Shown here one piece after another: positions 27,598 to 36,842 of a stretch of 64,000 nt of DNA. The position numbers and the translations under genes are program-made. Position 1 is the first letter of the stretch. Every line of letters begins with the position of its first letter. Origin of the DNA: Actinomycetaceae bacterium (GTDB lineage: Bacteria > Actinomycetota > Actinomycetes > Actinomycetales > Actinomycetaceae); the NCBI GenBank assembly GCA_030524055.1, contig JAUNHH010000003.1, positions 124,001-188,000 on the forward strand, read 5' to 3'. Under the pieces are notes generated by a model, which was not told the origin of the DNA, made no database searches, and worked only from the letters and a program-made list of their open reading frames with translations.

Positions 27598-29601
27598 ATG
27601 TCCACGTCCAATAAGGGCACTGCCAGTTACGTTAAGGAATTAACGCTGCGTGGTGTCATCATCGGCGGTCTTATTACCCTTGTGTTTACCGCCGCAAATG
27701 TCTATCTCGGACTGAAAGCCGGATTGACCTTTGCTACCTCAATTCCCGCAGCCGTTATTTCCATGGCTATTCTGCGCTACTTTAAGGATCACACGATCCA
27801 AGAGAATAATATTGTGCAGACTATTGCCTCAGCAGCAGGAACTCTGTCGGCAATTATTTTCGTTCTTCCCGGCCTGGTGATTGTTGGCTGGTGGACCGGC
27901 TTCCCCTATTGGGAAACAGTCTTTGTTATTGCCCTGGGCGGTATTCTCGGCGTCACCTATTCGATTCCTCTACGACGAGCGTTGGTGACGAATTCCGATT
28001 TGCCCTACCCAGAAGGTGTCGCTGCCGCAGAAGTCCTGAAAGTGGGCGACACTCATGCTGGCGCTGAAGATTCACGCCGCGGTCTGATTGCCATTGTTTT
28101 AGGTTCAGTTGCCTCCGCTGCTTTCAAGCTCTTGACTGATATGAAGCTGCTTGCCGCTGATATCGGCGGTATCTTCCGTGTTGGTGCTGGTGGCACAATG
28201 GCATCTGCTTCGCTATCCCTTGCCTTGATTGGTGTGGGGCACCTGGTGGGCCTCAGCGTTGGTATTGCCATGATTATTGGTCTGCTGATTTCCTACGGCG
28301 TTCTTCTGCCCATGCAGACCTGGGGCAAGATTGACGCCGCAGCGCCAATGGAAGCTGTGGAAGAAATCGTGCGTGGGACCTTCGCCTCTGAAGTGCGTCT
28401 CATTGGTGCAGGCACTATTGCTGTGGCAGCCATCTGGACTCTGCTGAAACTCCTCGGCCCCATTATTGGCGGTATTCGTGATTCTTTGGCATCCACGAGT
28501 AAACGGAAGGCCGGCGAGGAAGTTCCCCTCACGGAGCAGGATCTGTCCGCCAAAATCGTTATTGGCGTCACCCTGGCCTCAATGCTGCCCATTGGCGTCT
28601 TGCTCTGGCTCTTCCTCAAAGACACCCCCATTGCTGGTACCGGTATTGGCTTGGTCGTGGCCTCCGTCCTCTTCGTCCTCCTCACCGGTTTGGCCGTAGC
28701 TTCGGTCTGCGGTTATATGGCTGGTCTGATTGGCGCCTCAAACTCCCCGATTTCCGGTGTGGGTATTATTGTCGCCATTTCGGCAGCCCTCGTGGTGAAA
28801 GTCGTTCATGGGACCACGACCGGAGACCAGACCTCCGCCCTCGTTGCCTACACCCTCTTTACTGCCGCCGTTGTCTTCGGTATTGCCACTATTTCCAATG
28901 ACAATCTCCAGGACCTCAAAACTGGTCAACTGGTGGGCGCCACCCCATGGAAACAGCAGGTGGCACTGGTGATTGGTGTGATTTTCGGGGCCATTATTAT
29001 CCCCCCCGTTTTAGACCTCATGCAGAGTGCTTTCGGTTTTGCGGGTGCTCCCGGTGCTAATCCAGAAACGGCCCTCGCAGCTCCTCAAGCTGGCCTACTC
29101 TCGACCCTGAGCCAAGGCGTGATTGGCGGAGACCTGAACTGGAATCTGCTGGGTGTTGGCGCCCTCATCGGCATTGTCGTGATTGCGATTAATGAGGTCC
29201 TCACCCGCACCACCACGAAGTACTCCCTGCCAGGCCTGGCCGTTGGTATGGGCATGTACCTGCCGATGGCTGTTACGGTGATTATTCCGCTCGGCGCCGT
29301 CCTTGGCGTGATCTACGATAAGTGGGCCGAAAAGCAGAAGGATCCCGAGCGCGCCAAGCGTATGGGTGTCCTGGCTGTTACCGGTTTGATTGTTGGTGAA
29401 TCCCTGTGGGGCGTGGTCTTGGCGGCCATTGTCGCAGGCTCAGGAAATGACACGCCATTGGCAGTGGTGGGCGACGGCTTTGCACCTATTGCCACGTGGC
29501 TTGGCCCGATTGTTTTCGCTGCGGTGATTGCTGGCCTGTACTTCCGGGCACGCCAGATGGCTACCGATGAGGTCGCATCCGCCGAAGCTGACAAGAAGTA
29601 A
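27598..29601 (+). CDS. OPT-family oligopeptide transporter
   Basis: 667 residues with about 15 membrane helices. The N-terminal segment (ELTLRGVIIGGLITLVFTAANVYLGLKAGLTFATSIPAAV) and the NSDLPYPEGVAAAEVLKVG motif are typical of prokaryotic OPT proteins, which take up peptides or metal-siderophore conjugates by proton symport. The substrate is not evident. It is monocistronic: a 126-base upstream gap with a CATAAT -10-like box at 27539, and a strong terminator after it. One copy of the dispersed motif (28834) encodes SALVAYTL in a loop. Confidence 0.92.
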   Translation: MSTSNKGTASYVKELTLRGVIIGGLITLVFTAANVYLGLKAGLTFATSIPAAVISMAILRYFKDHTIQENNIVQTIASAAGTLSAIIFVLPGLVIVGWWTGFPYWETVFVIALGGILGVTYSIPLRRALVTNSDLPYPEGVAAAEVLKVGDTHAGAEDSRRGLIAIVLGSVASAAFKLLTDMKLLAADIGGIFRVGAGGTMASASLSLALIGVGHLVGLSVGIAMIIGLLISYGVLLPMQTWGKIDAAAPMEAVEEIVRGTFASEVRLIGAGTIAVAAIWTLLKLLGPIIGGIRDSLASTSKRKAGEEVPLTEQDLSAKIVIGVTLASMLPIGVLLWLFLKDTPIAGTGIGLVVASVLFVLLTGLAVASVCGYMAGLIGASNSPISGVGIIVAISAALVVKVVHGTTTGDQTSALVAYTLFTAAVVFGIATISNDNLQDLKTGQLVGATPWKQQVALVIGVIFGAIIIPPVLDLMQSAFGFAGAPGANPETALAAPQAGLLSTLSQGVIGGDLNWNLLGVGALIGIVVIAINEVLTRTTTKYSLPGLAVGMGMYLPMAVTVIIPLGAVLGVIYDKWAEKQKDPERAKRMGVLAVTGLIVGESLWGVVLAAIVAGSGNDTPLAVVGDGFAPIATWLGPIVFAAVIAGLYFRARQMATDEVASAEADKK

Positions 29602-29628
29602 GAGGTTTCTTTACTTCGATACGCAACG

Positions 29629-29692
29629 CACCACTGGGGTGTGGAAGCGAATCGCCACGATTGGCGCCGCTTTCACACCCCAGTGGTGTTTT
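29629..29692 (+). terminator. Rho-independent terminator of the OPT gene
   Basis: CACCACTGGGGTGTG (from 29629) pairs with CACACCCCAGTGGTG (to 29688). The stem continues through AAGCG/CGCTT around a smaller inner hairpin, and TTTT follows immediately. Confidence 0.85.
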
Positions 29693-29703
29693 AGGCTGTG
29701 CCC

Positions 29704-30612
29704 GTGACTTTTGATGACCGCTATGGACATGATGTTCTCTCCCGTGACCCGCATCGTGAGGGCCCAGGCGCGCGCCGCCCTCGTTCACGAGAAGTCCATA
29801 TTGACTATGGAATGGTCCTCGAAGAAGTCGCCACCGGATGGGTGGGGGCAGTGGTTCGCGTTGAAAAATCCGGGGGCGTCCACCTGGTCGAATTAGAAGA
29901 TTATGACGGGAAAACCCGCTCCTTCCCCCTGGGCGGCGGATTCTGGTTAGAAGGCCAACCCATTATTGCCCTTCCTCCGCGGCCCACCGCGATTCGCCCC
30001 ACCACCCCTGCGCCAACCCTGACCGCAGCAGATGGGCGAGCCCTGACCAACTCCGGATCGGTGGCGCGCACACGGACCTCGGCCACAGTGGCCCGAGCCT
30101 CGCGCCTGTGGGTGGAAGGCCGCCACGACGCGGACCTTGTCCAACACGTCTGGGGAGATGACCTGGCCGAAGCCGGTGTGGTTGTTGAACTCCTCGACGG
30201 GATCGACAATCTGGAAGTCATCCTTGAGGCTTTTGGCCCGAATGATTCTACGAGGGCGGGGGTCCTGGTGGACCATATGGTGCCCGGCTCTAAAGAGTTC
30301 CGTATTGCGGAAAGAATTAGCGCGCGTTGGGGTGAGGGAGTACTGATTATGGGCCACCCCTATATTGATATTTGGCAGGCGATTAAACCGCAAAGGGTGG
30401 GACTGGAAGCCTGGCCGGATATTCCCCGGGGGACCGATATTAAATACGGCACCCTTGCCCACCTGGGGTTGCCTCATAGGAATCAGACAGATATTGCGAT
30501 GGGGTGGAAGAAAATCCTGTCCACAGTGCGCACTTATAAGGATCTTGAGCCTGCCCTTTTAGGTCGTGTAGAAGAACTCATTGATTTTGTGACGGCCCCC
30601 GGTACACATTAA
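29704..30612 (+). CDS. DUF3097 family protein
   Basis: 302 residues from GTG 29704, which lies six bases after TAGGCT (leaderless arrangement); GTG 29698 is two codons earlier. The DUF3097 pattern is clear: ASRLWVEGRHDADLVQHVWG, GVLVDHMVPGSKE, GHPYIDIWQAIKP, PRGTDIKYG and EPALLGRVEELIDFV. The family is nearly confined to actinobacteria and looks like a TOPRIM-type fold of unknown function. Two copies of the dispersed motif (29775, 30250) fall in it, the first in the variable N-terminus. Confidence 0.85.
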   Translation: MTFDDRYGHDVLSRDPHREGPGARRPRSREVHIDYGMVLEEVATGWVGAVVRVEKSGGVHLVELEDYDGKTRSFPLGGGFWLEGQPIIALPPRPTAIRPTTPAPTLTAADGRALTNSGSVARTRTSATVARASRLWVEGRHDADLVQHVWGDDLAEAGVVVELLDGIDNLEVILEAFGPNDSTRAGVLVDHMVPGSKEFRIAERISARWGEGVLIMGHPYIDIWQAIKPQRVGLEAWPDIPRGTDIKYGTLAHLGLPHRNQTDIAMGWKKILSTVRTYKDLEPALLGRVEELIDFVTAPGTH

Positions 30613-30630
30613 TCTCACCCCGCGCTACCA

Positions 30631-30657
30631 TTGGCACTCAAGCGCCGCGAGTGCCAA
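30631..30657 (+). promoter_or_regulatory. CIRCE operator (HrcA binding site)
   Basis: TTGGCACTC, nine bases, then GAGTGCCAA: a perfect inverted repeat with the invariant CIRCE spacing. The classic half-site is TTAGCACTC; here A is replaced by G symmetrically in both arms. It sits 30 bases before hrcA and so predicts heat-inducible autoregulation of hrcA-dnaJ-rsmE. Confidence 0.92.
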
Positions 30658-30686
30658 GATAGGTCACGCCCAGGGGAGGAGGCCAT

Positions 30687-31718
30687 ATGAGCGAAGAACG
30701 CCGTCTTGAGGTGTTGCGCGCCATCGTCTCCGAATATGTCCACACCCGTGAACCCGTTGGCTCTAAAGCCATTGCCTCGGGCCACGATTTGGGCGTGTCA
30801 TCAGCAACGATCCGTAATGATATGGCCGTTCTGGAAGACGCCGGGCTGATCTACCAACCCCACACCAGCGCCGGGCGCGTCCCAACCGATAAAGGCTACC
30901 GATTCTTTGTGGACCGCCTTACCGCACTCAAACCTATGAGTCCGCCAGAACGCCGCGCTGTTGAAGCCTTCCTGGCCGATAGCGTGGACCTTGACGATGT
31001 GGTGGCGCGGACAGTGCGCCTGTTGGCACAGGTCACCCACCAGGTCGCCGTTGTGGAATACCCTGTGACCTCCTCAGCTCTTCTGCGCAGACTCGATGTT
31101 GTGGAGCTTGCCCCCACCCGTCTCCTCGTTGTCGCCATTACCTCTACAGGGCGCGTCACTGAACGTATGGTGGAACTCACCCGCGAAGCCACAAGTGAAG
31201 ATATCGCCCTCATTCGAGGACTTTTCACCAACCACTGCGAAGGTCTGCCCTTAAATACCGCCAGCACTATTCTCGGTGAATTGGCCAGCGGCCACCACCC
31301 CGCCCTCGTCAATGGGGGATGTGACGCTGACCTGCGTAGCGCCATCTGCACCTGCGCCGCTACTCTGGTTCGACCCGACGCAGAATCACGGATGGTTGTT
31401 GCAGGCCTAGCCAACCTGGCCAGAGCAAATGTGGACTTCCGCGATATCACTCCCGTACTGGACGCCCTTGAAGAACAAGTCGCTCTTTTGCGGCTCTTTG
31501 AGGAACTCGACCCAGCTGACGCCGTTCACGTCACCATTGGCACCGAAAACTCCCATGACTGTCTTGTCGAAACCTCAGTGGTGGCGGGGACTTATGGCAG
31601 TGATGATGGGCCCCGCGCCCACCTCGGCATTGTCGGCCCCACCCGGATGGACTACCCCCACACGATGGCAACTGTTCGGGCAGTGGCCTCCTACTTATCC
31701 CGCTATCTCACTCGCTAA
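30687..31718 (+). CDS. hrcA: Heat-inducible transcription repressor HrcA
   Basis: 343 residues after a strong GGGGAGGAG ribosome-binding site. The winged-helix N-terminus (RLEVLRAIVSEYVHTREPVGSKAI, SSATIRNDMAVLEDAGLIYQPHTSAGRVPTDKGYRFFVD) is unmistakable. HrcA represses class I heat-shock genes through CIRCE, present just upstream. dnaJ follows 20 bases later. A full motif copy (31298-31309) encodes HPALVNG in the effector domain. Confidence 0.96.
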   Translation: MSEERRLEVLRAIVSEYVHTREPVGSKAIASGHDLGVSSATIRNDMAVLEDAGLIYQPHTSAGRVPTDKGYRFFVDRLTALKPMSPPERRAVEAFLADSVDLDDVVARTVRLLAQVTHQVAVVEYPVTSSALLRRLDVVELAPTRLLVVAITSTGRVTERMVELTREATSEDIALIRGLFTNHCEGLPLNTASTILGELASGHHPALVNGGCDADLRSAICTCAATLVRPDAESRMVVAGLANLARANVDFRDITPVLDALEEQVALLRLFEELDPADAVHVTIGTENSHDCLVETSVVAGTYGSDDGPRAHLGIVGPTRMDYPHTMATVRAVASYLSRYLTR

Positions 31719-31738
31719 CCCACACGAGGAAAAAACAG

Positions 31739-32851
31739 GTGAACGATTACTACAGTGTGCTGGGCGTAGCCCGCGATGCGAGCCCAGCCGACATTAAAAA
31801 GGCCTACCGCACTAAAGCACGCACCCTCCACCCCGACTACGGGGGCGACGAGGAAGCCTTTAAAGACCTCTCCGTCGCCTATGAAGTCCTGTCTGACCCG
31901 GATAAACGCCGGATGTATGACCTGGGGGGAACTGACGCCCTGCGCGGAGGCGGCCCCATGGGCGCCGACCCCTTTATGGACCTTGGCGATATTTTTGGCG
32001 GACTTTTCGGCGGCGCTTTCGGTGGAGGCGGCGGACCCGTCCCGAGGCAGCGCCGCGGACAAGACCAAATGCTCGGCGTCGAAGTCACCCTTGAAGAAGC
32101 CACTTTCGGCACCACCAAGGAAATCCGCAACCCCACCTACACCGTATGCGAAAGCTGCCAAGGGTCGATGTGTGCCCACGGCACCGAGCCGGTGACCTGC
32201 GCGTCCTGTAATGGCAGCGGCACTACTGTGCGTGTCCAAACGACGATTCTTGGTCGGATGCAAACCTCCGGGCCGTGCTCCACCTGCCAAGGGCATGGCA
32301 ATACCATTCCTGCGCCCTGCCAAGAATGTTCAGGAACCGGCCGGGTACGTACTACCCGCACCCTGAAAGTCGATATTCCCGTTGGCGTCGATGAAGGCAC
32401 CCGTATTCGCCTCTCCGGTAAAGGTGAAGTCGGGCAGGGTGGCGGACCTGCTGGCGACCTCTACCTGGAGATCCACGAAAAGAAACATCCGGTGTTTACG
32501 CGCCGTGGGGACGACCTGCATACGCGGATTACCATCCCTATGACCACAGCTGCACTTGGAACGACCTTCGAGCTAACCACGCTAGATGGCCCCCAAGAAA
32601 TGCATATTGCTCCCGGTACGCAGCCCGGCGCGGAATTGCGTTTGGATGGCCTGGGAGTTGGGCGCCTGCAGCGGCAGGGGCGCGGAAATCTCTACGTTCA
32701 TGTGGATGTGGAAATCCCACAGAAACTCGATGACCGCTCACGAGAACTCCTCGAAGAACTCGCCGCCCACCGCGGAGAAGAACGCGCCACCCACCACCGC
32801 GACGAACCCGGCGTTTTCGAGCGCCTCCGCGAGAAATTCATGGGACTGTGA
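31739..32851 (+). CDS. dnaJ: Chaperone protein DnaJ (second, HrcA-linked copy)
   Basis: 370 residues from GTG 31739. J domain with HPD (ARTLHPDYGG), a Gly/Phe region (GDIFGGLFGGAFGGGGG), and a cysteine-rich zinc domain with four CxxCxGxG-type repeats (CESCQGS, CASCNGSG, CSTCQGHG, CQECSGTG). Two substrate-binding beta domains follow. It stimulates DnaK. Pairing with hrcA and no dnaK/grpE is the usual DnaJ2 arrangement of actinobacteria. The first zinc repeat is irregular (SMCAHG follows). Confidence 0.95.
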   Translation: MNDYYSVLGVARDASPADIKKAYRTKARTLHPDYGGDEEAFKDLSVAYEVLSDPDKRRMYDLGGTDALRGGGPMGADPFMDLGDIFGGLFGGAFGGGGGPVPRQRRGQDQMLGVEVTLEEATFGTTKEIRNPTYTVCESCQGSMCAHGTEPVTCASCNGSGTTVRVQTTILGRMQTSGPCSTCQGHGNTIPAPCQECSGTGRVRTTRTLKVDIPVGVDEGTRIRLSGKGEVGQGGGPAGDLYLEIHEKKHPVFTRRGDDLHTRITIPMTTAALGTTFELTTLDGPQEMHIAPGTQPGAELRLDGLGVGRLQRQGRGNLYVHVDVEIPQKLDDRSRELLEELAAHRGEERATHHRDEPGVFERLREKFMGL

Positions 32852-33654
32852 CCACCCCGCCGGTTTTCCTTATCGACCCCGGCGCGGCAGCCCCCTCAGG
32901 CCGCGCCGCCGTAGGGGAGGGGGCCGGGTTCGCCGTGGGCGAGACTGTCTCGCTTTACGGTGAAGAAGCACGCCATGCCCACGTCAAAAGGATTGCTGCC
33001 GGTGAAACCATTGACCTCGTTGACGGGCAGGGCTTGCGCCTGACCTGCGAGGTCGTGGGAGTGGCAAAAACAGCGGTTGAGGCAGTGGTGAGGCGGCGCG
33101 TGGTGGAAGAACCACCCCGGCCTCGTCTGACCCTGGTCCAAGCCCTGGCTAAAGGAGGCCGGGACGAACAGGCTATTGAGGCTGCCACAGAAGTGGGGAT
33201 CGACCGCGTCATCCCCTGGGAAGCGCGCCGCAGTATCGTCCAATGGTCCGGACCCAAAGCCGACAAAGGCCGCGCCAAATGGCAGTCCATCTGTGTGTCC
33301 GCAATGAAACAATCCCGCAGGGCATTCCTGCCCGGCGTTGAGGAGGTTTTGAGTTTTCGGGGTATTGAGGCCTGGACCCGTAGCGTGATCGGCGAGGGCG
33401 GAGCCGTCCTCGTCTGCCATGAAAGCGCCGAGCGCCACCTTTCCGACCTCCTCAACCACTGGGGTAATAGCGGGAAGAGCTTTACTGAGATTGCGGTGGT
33501 TGTTGGCCCGGAAGGCGGTATTGACGAGGACGAACTCGCCGCATTTCGAGCCGGCGGCGCCGAGATTATTCTTCTCGGACCCCACGTTTTGCGATCCTCC
33601 ACCGCCGGTCCCCTGGCTACCGCCCTCGTAGCGGCAGGGTGTGGCCGCTGGTAA
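32848..33654 (+). CDS. rsmE: 16S rRNA (uracil-1498-N3)-methyltransferase
   Basis: 268 residues; GTG 32848 overlaps the dnaJ stop. SPOUT-fold signatures: LVQALAKGGRDEQAIEAATEVGI, VVGPEGGIDEDELAAF and LGPHVLRSSTAGPLA (the trefoil knot region). It methylates U1498 of 16S rRNA. The dnaJ-rsmE order is widely conserved. The C-terminal motif copy (33620-33629) encodes the TALVAAG helix common in the family, so this copy could be coincidental; the near copy at 33393 encodes GEGGAVLV. Confidence 0.92.
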   Translation: MTTPPVFLIDPGAAAPSGRAAVGEGAGFAVGETVSLYGEEARHAHVKRIAAGETIDLVDGQGLRLTCEVVGVAKTAVEAVVRRRVVEEPPRPRLTLVQALAKGGRDEQAIEAATEVGIDRVIPWEARRSIVQWSGPKADKGRAKWQSICVSAMKQSRRAFLPGVEEVLSFRGIEAWTRSVIGEGGAVLVCHESAERHLSDLLNHWGNSGKSFTEIAVVVGPEGGIDEDELAAFRAGGAEIILLGPHVLRSSTAGPLATALVAAGCGRW

Positions 33655-33662
33655 GAGTGGCC

Positions 33663-34325
33663 TTAACTGGCCAGACCCGCGCGGAACGCAAAAACCACTA
33701 ATTGTGCCCGATCCCGTGCCCCCGTTTTCCGAAGAAGAGCACGAATATGCGATTTTACCGTCCCATGGGAAATCACTAACTCATTTTGGATTGCCTCATT
33801 GGAATAGCCTTTGGCCACCAAAATAAGGACTTCGCGCTCGCGGGGAGTCAAAGGTGAGGCCAAATCGTCATCAGAATTCCACGAGGGCGAAGCCACCCAT
33901 TGATTAATCACTGTCCGCGCAATAGTGGGGCTCAGGGGAATACTACCGTGAATGACAGAACGAATAGCTGCGAGCATTCTTTCCGGTTCGGCATCTTTTA
34001 AGATATAGCCATCAGCGCCGAGGCGTAAACATTGACGGACAAGGCGTTCATCGTCATACATTGTCAACATGAGGATACGCATTGAGGCAAAGGTGGGGTC
34101 CGCGCGCAGCATTCGCACCACATTAATGCCGTCCACAATAGGCATACGAATATCGAGAAGAAGAATATCGGGGGAGGAGGCTTTCACGCATTCGACTGCT
34201 TCAGCGCCATTAGACGCCTGACCACACACCTCCATATCGTCTTCACCATTAATCAGGCGCGCAATAGCTGAACGGAGAAGAGGTTGGTCATCGGCTAAAC
34301 AGAGGCGTATCTTTTTCTCTGTCAC
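33663..34325 (-). CDS. Response regulator, NarL/LuxR family
   Basis: 220 residues. The receiver domain has the acidic pair (CLADDQPLL), phosphoacceptor in DILLLDIRMP and the conserved Lys in YILKDAEPE. The C-terminal LuxR helix-turn-helix is LTPREREVLILVAKGYSNEAI. It overlaps the kinase gene upstream by four bases and is its partner. The adjacent divergent ABC exporter genes are the likely target; this is inference from context. Confidence 0.93.
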   Translation of the reverse strand: MTEKKIRLCLADDQPLLRSAIARLINGEDDMEVCGQASNGAEAVECVKASSPDILLLDIRMPIVDGINVVRMLRADPTFASMRILMLTMYDDERLVRQCLRLGADGYILKDAEPERMLAAIRSVIHGSIPLSPTIARTVINQWVASPSWNSDDDLASPLTPREREVLILVAKGYSNEAIQNELVISHGTVKSHIRALLRKTGARDRAQLVVFAFRAGLAS

Positions 34326-35194
34326 CGCGAGCCCCCTTCTAAAGGACAGGCAAGGCGCACACTAAAGCCATGTGAATGTGGGCCATAATCGAGGCGGGCC
34401 CCGCAGCGAGCGGCATTAGCGGCAAGAAGACTGAGTCCAGCGCCGCTACCCGTGTGTGCTTGCCAGCCTGGGATTGGCCCCTGGTCAGTAATGGAACAGA
34501 GGATTTCGGTAGGGGTTTGATGGATATCAATATGTGCCTGGGTTGGGCCACAATGACGAAGAATATTGCTCAGGCCTTCAGCAATACAGGCGCCAATAAG
34601 ATGATCTATAGATGGGGAAAGGCTGCTGCGCGCCCCGTCATGAAAAGTGACATTTATTCCCCGTGATTCTGCGCGTTCAATAAGATAAGGAATATCGCTG
34701 CGGGATAAAATGGACGTTGGTAACGTTTGTGCCCCGCCCTCGTTATTGCGTAAAAGGGCCAGTAAACTACGCAATTGCTGCGTTGTTTCCTTGGCAGTGG
34801 CAGAAATATCTCGAAGCGCTTGGTGAGCCTCAGAATCTGCAGGCGATCGTGATAAATGAGAAGAGACCTGGGCCGTTAAAGAAATAGTGCCGAGCCCATC
34901 GGAAATAATGTCATGAAGATGGGAGGCAATACGAAGACGCTCATCAATAATGGCGGCTTCCACGGCTTTTTCTGTGAGCTCCCTATGATGCGCACGACGA
35001 AGACGCAGAAAAAGAATAAAGGCGGCCAGGGCTAGTCCTGCAATGAGCAGGCTAAAAACCCAGGCCAGCCCTGAGGGGGCACTATTAGGTGTCGGGGAGG
35101 ACACTGACGTGGAGGTGCCCACCAGGGACAAAAGAATAATCAGGCCTAAAAGAGTGCCCAAAAGGATGCTACTTGAGCGATTCTTAGAGCTCAC
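34322..35194 (-). CDS. Sensor histidine kinase, HisKA_3 type
   Basis: About 290 residues with two N-terminal membrane helices and a short outside loop. It has the HisKA_3 phosphoacceptor box (DERLRIASHLHDIISDGLGTI) and a degraded HATPase with GAGLSLLAANAARCG as the G box. GTG 35194 is preferred to 35203 because TACTGT lies seven bases upstream (leaderless). A full motif copy (34732-34743) encodes NNEGGAQT in the linker between the dimerisation and ATPase domains. Confidence 0.88.
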   Translation of the reverse strand: MSSKNRSSSILLGTLLGLIILLSLVGTSTSVSSPTPNSAPSGLAWVFSLLIAGLALAAFILFLRLRRAHHRELTEKAVEAAIIDERLRIASHLHDIISDGLGTISLTAQVSSHLSRSPADSEAHQALRDISATAKETTQQLRSLLALLRNNEGGAQTLPTSILSRSDIPYLIERAESRGINVTFHDGARSSLSPSIDHLIGACIAEGLSNILRHCGPTQAHIDIHQTPTEILCSITDQGPIPGWQAHTGSGAGLSLLAANAARCGARLDYGPHSHGFSVRLACPLEGGSR

Positions 35195-35304
35195 GCACCC
35201 CACAGTAGCAATCCTGACGCGTGGGCGAATCAGCCCTGGGGCTGAAAAAATATCTGGCCCAAGGGATGATGTGGCCGCTCATGCGTGCGGGCCACCATTG
35301 CCCC

Positions 35305-36036
35305 ATGGATTCTCACTACGAGGGCGGAGCCCCGCCTATTGTTGTCAACAACCTGGAGCGTATCCGCGGGGGGCGGAGGATTCTTGACAATGTCTCTTTT
35401 GAGGTTGGACACGGGCGAATTTGCGGACTTATTGGCGTCAATGGGGCGGGGAAAAGTTCCCTCATGAAAATCCTTGTTGGCCTTGATGGCGGGGGAAGCG
35501 GGGAAGCGCTGATTTATGGGCAGCGGTATCGCGACTATATGACGCCTTTTCGTGTGGTTGGCACCATGTTGGATGGGCCTGGCGCGCATCCTCGGCGGAG
35601 CGCCCGCGCCCACCTGAAGTGGATTGCCACCAGCCAAGGAATCAGCACAACGCGCGTTGGGGAAGTCCTCGATATGGTCGGATTGGAGGCTGATCAGCAC
35701 CGGCCGGTGGGCTCTTTTTCTCTGGGGATGGGCCAGCGTCTGGCTTTAGCTGCGGCGCTTTTAGGGGATCCGCCTCTGCTGATTCTCGATGAGCCAATGA
35801 ATGGCCTTGACCCGCAAGGAATCCGTTGGATCAGGCGGATGATGCGCCAGTGGGCTGATGGGGGCCGGACCATTCTTGTCTCTTCTCACCTCATGACTGA
35901 ACTCGAAGAAGTCGCAGACGATGTGGTGATCCTTCACCGGGGCCAGGTGATTGCTGCTGGCGATATTGCCCAGGTGAGTGGAGGAATGAATCTCGAAGAC
36001 GCGTTCTTTATGGCTGTTGACGGAGGTGGACAGTGA
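35305..36036 (+). CDS. ABC transporter ATP-binding protein
   Basis: 243 residues from ATG 35305 (in-frame alternatives at 35266 and 35281). Walker A GVNGAGKSS, Q-loop region, signature SFSLGMGQRLALAAALL, Walker B LLILDEPMNGLDP and switch histidine SSHLM. It belongs to the bacitracin/lantibiotic-export-like group with separate permeases. The two permease genes follow with overlaps, and the regulator pair diverges. The N-terminus SHYEGGAPP is encoded by a full motif copy (35318). Confidence 0.92.
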   Translation: MDSHYEGGAPPIVVNNLERIRGGRRILDNVSFEVGHGRICGLIGVNGAGKSSLMKILVGLDGGGSGEALIYGQRYRDYMTPFRVVGTMLDGPGAHPRRSARAHLKWIATSQGISTTRVGEVLDMVGLEADQHRPVGSFSLGMGQRLALAAALLGDPPLLILDEPMNGLDPQGIRWIRRMMRQWADGGRTILVSSHLMTELEEVADDVVILHRGQVIAAGDIAQVSGGMNLEDAFFMAVDGGGQ

Positions 36037-36842
36037 CGGTCTTAGGGCGTGCCCTCCGCGCAGAAATCGCCAAAATCACCTCACTTCCCACCCTGAGTAT
36101 TGCCTTTGTGCTTGCCCTTTTACCGGCGGGAATTACGGCCATTGCTACTGCTCAAGGACGGGCTTTTATCTCGCGCGGGGAAATGAGTGTTGAGGAGTTT
36201 CTTGTCGGCTTGGGAGTCGAGCAACTCATTCTTTTAGGAATGGCCCCAATGGTCATAGGTGCAGTGGTGACACATGGCGAGTTTATTCGACCCAAAGGAA
36301 ATGCCACTGGGGCAACGCCCTGGCAGATGAGCGCCCTGACTATTCCTCGGCGCTGGCCGGTGATCCTCAGTAAAGTCGTAGTGACGGTTATTTCCACAAT
36401 GACTGCCTTAGGGATTGCCTTTGCCTCAACTGCTGGCGTTATTTACCTGATGACGTCGGATTTAGCGCCGATGGAGAAAATATGGCCGACCCCGACGCCG
36501 CTCTTTTTTGGTTTGGCCCTCCAATGGGTGATGTGGTCCTGTCTGTCATTATCGCTGACATTGATCTGTCGAAGTGCCACTATTCCTTTGGTCATTCTGA
36601 TTGTGAATTCCTCACTGGTGTCTTTTTCCCTTCTACTAGCTCGCGCCACCGACCTCGTCAAATTCCTTCCTGATGTGGCCAGCTATTCGCTAATTGTCCC
36701 GAGAATCGTTACTGACAACCCGCTATTACCGCCCACATTTACTGCGCTTACGCCAGAGCCTGCCGCAGCGGTAATGGTGGCGTGGGCAGTGATTCCTCTT
36801 CTTCTTGCGGGCGCGATCACCTGTGTGCGGGAGGGCCGATAA
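36033..36842 (+). CDS. ABC-2 type permease, first subunit
   Basis: 269 residues starting at a GTG that overlaps the ATPase stop. Six hydrophobic helices are visible, the first near the N-terminus (LSIAFVLALLPAGITAIATA). Together with the next gene it would form the membrane channel of the exporter. The layout TCS, ATPase, permease, permease matches systems for resistance to or export of cell-envelope-active peptides; substrate unknown. Confidence 0.82.
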   Translation: MTVLGRALRAEIAKITSLPTLSIAFVLALLPAGITAIATAQGRAFISRGEMSVEEFLVGLGVEQLILLGMAPMVIGAVVTHGEFIRPKGNATGATPWQMSALTIPRRWPVILSKVVVTVISTMTALGIAFASTAGVIYLMTSDLAPMEKIWPTPTPLFFGLALQWVMWSCLSLSLTLICRSATIPLVILIVNSSLVSFSLLLARATDLVKFLPDVASYSLIVPRIVTDNPLLPPTFTALTPEPAAAVMVAWAVIPLLLAGAITCVREGR

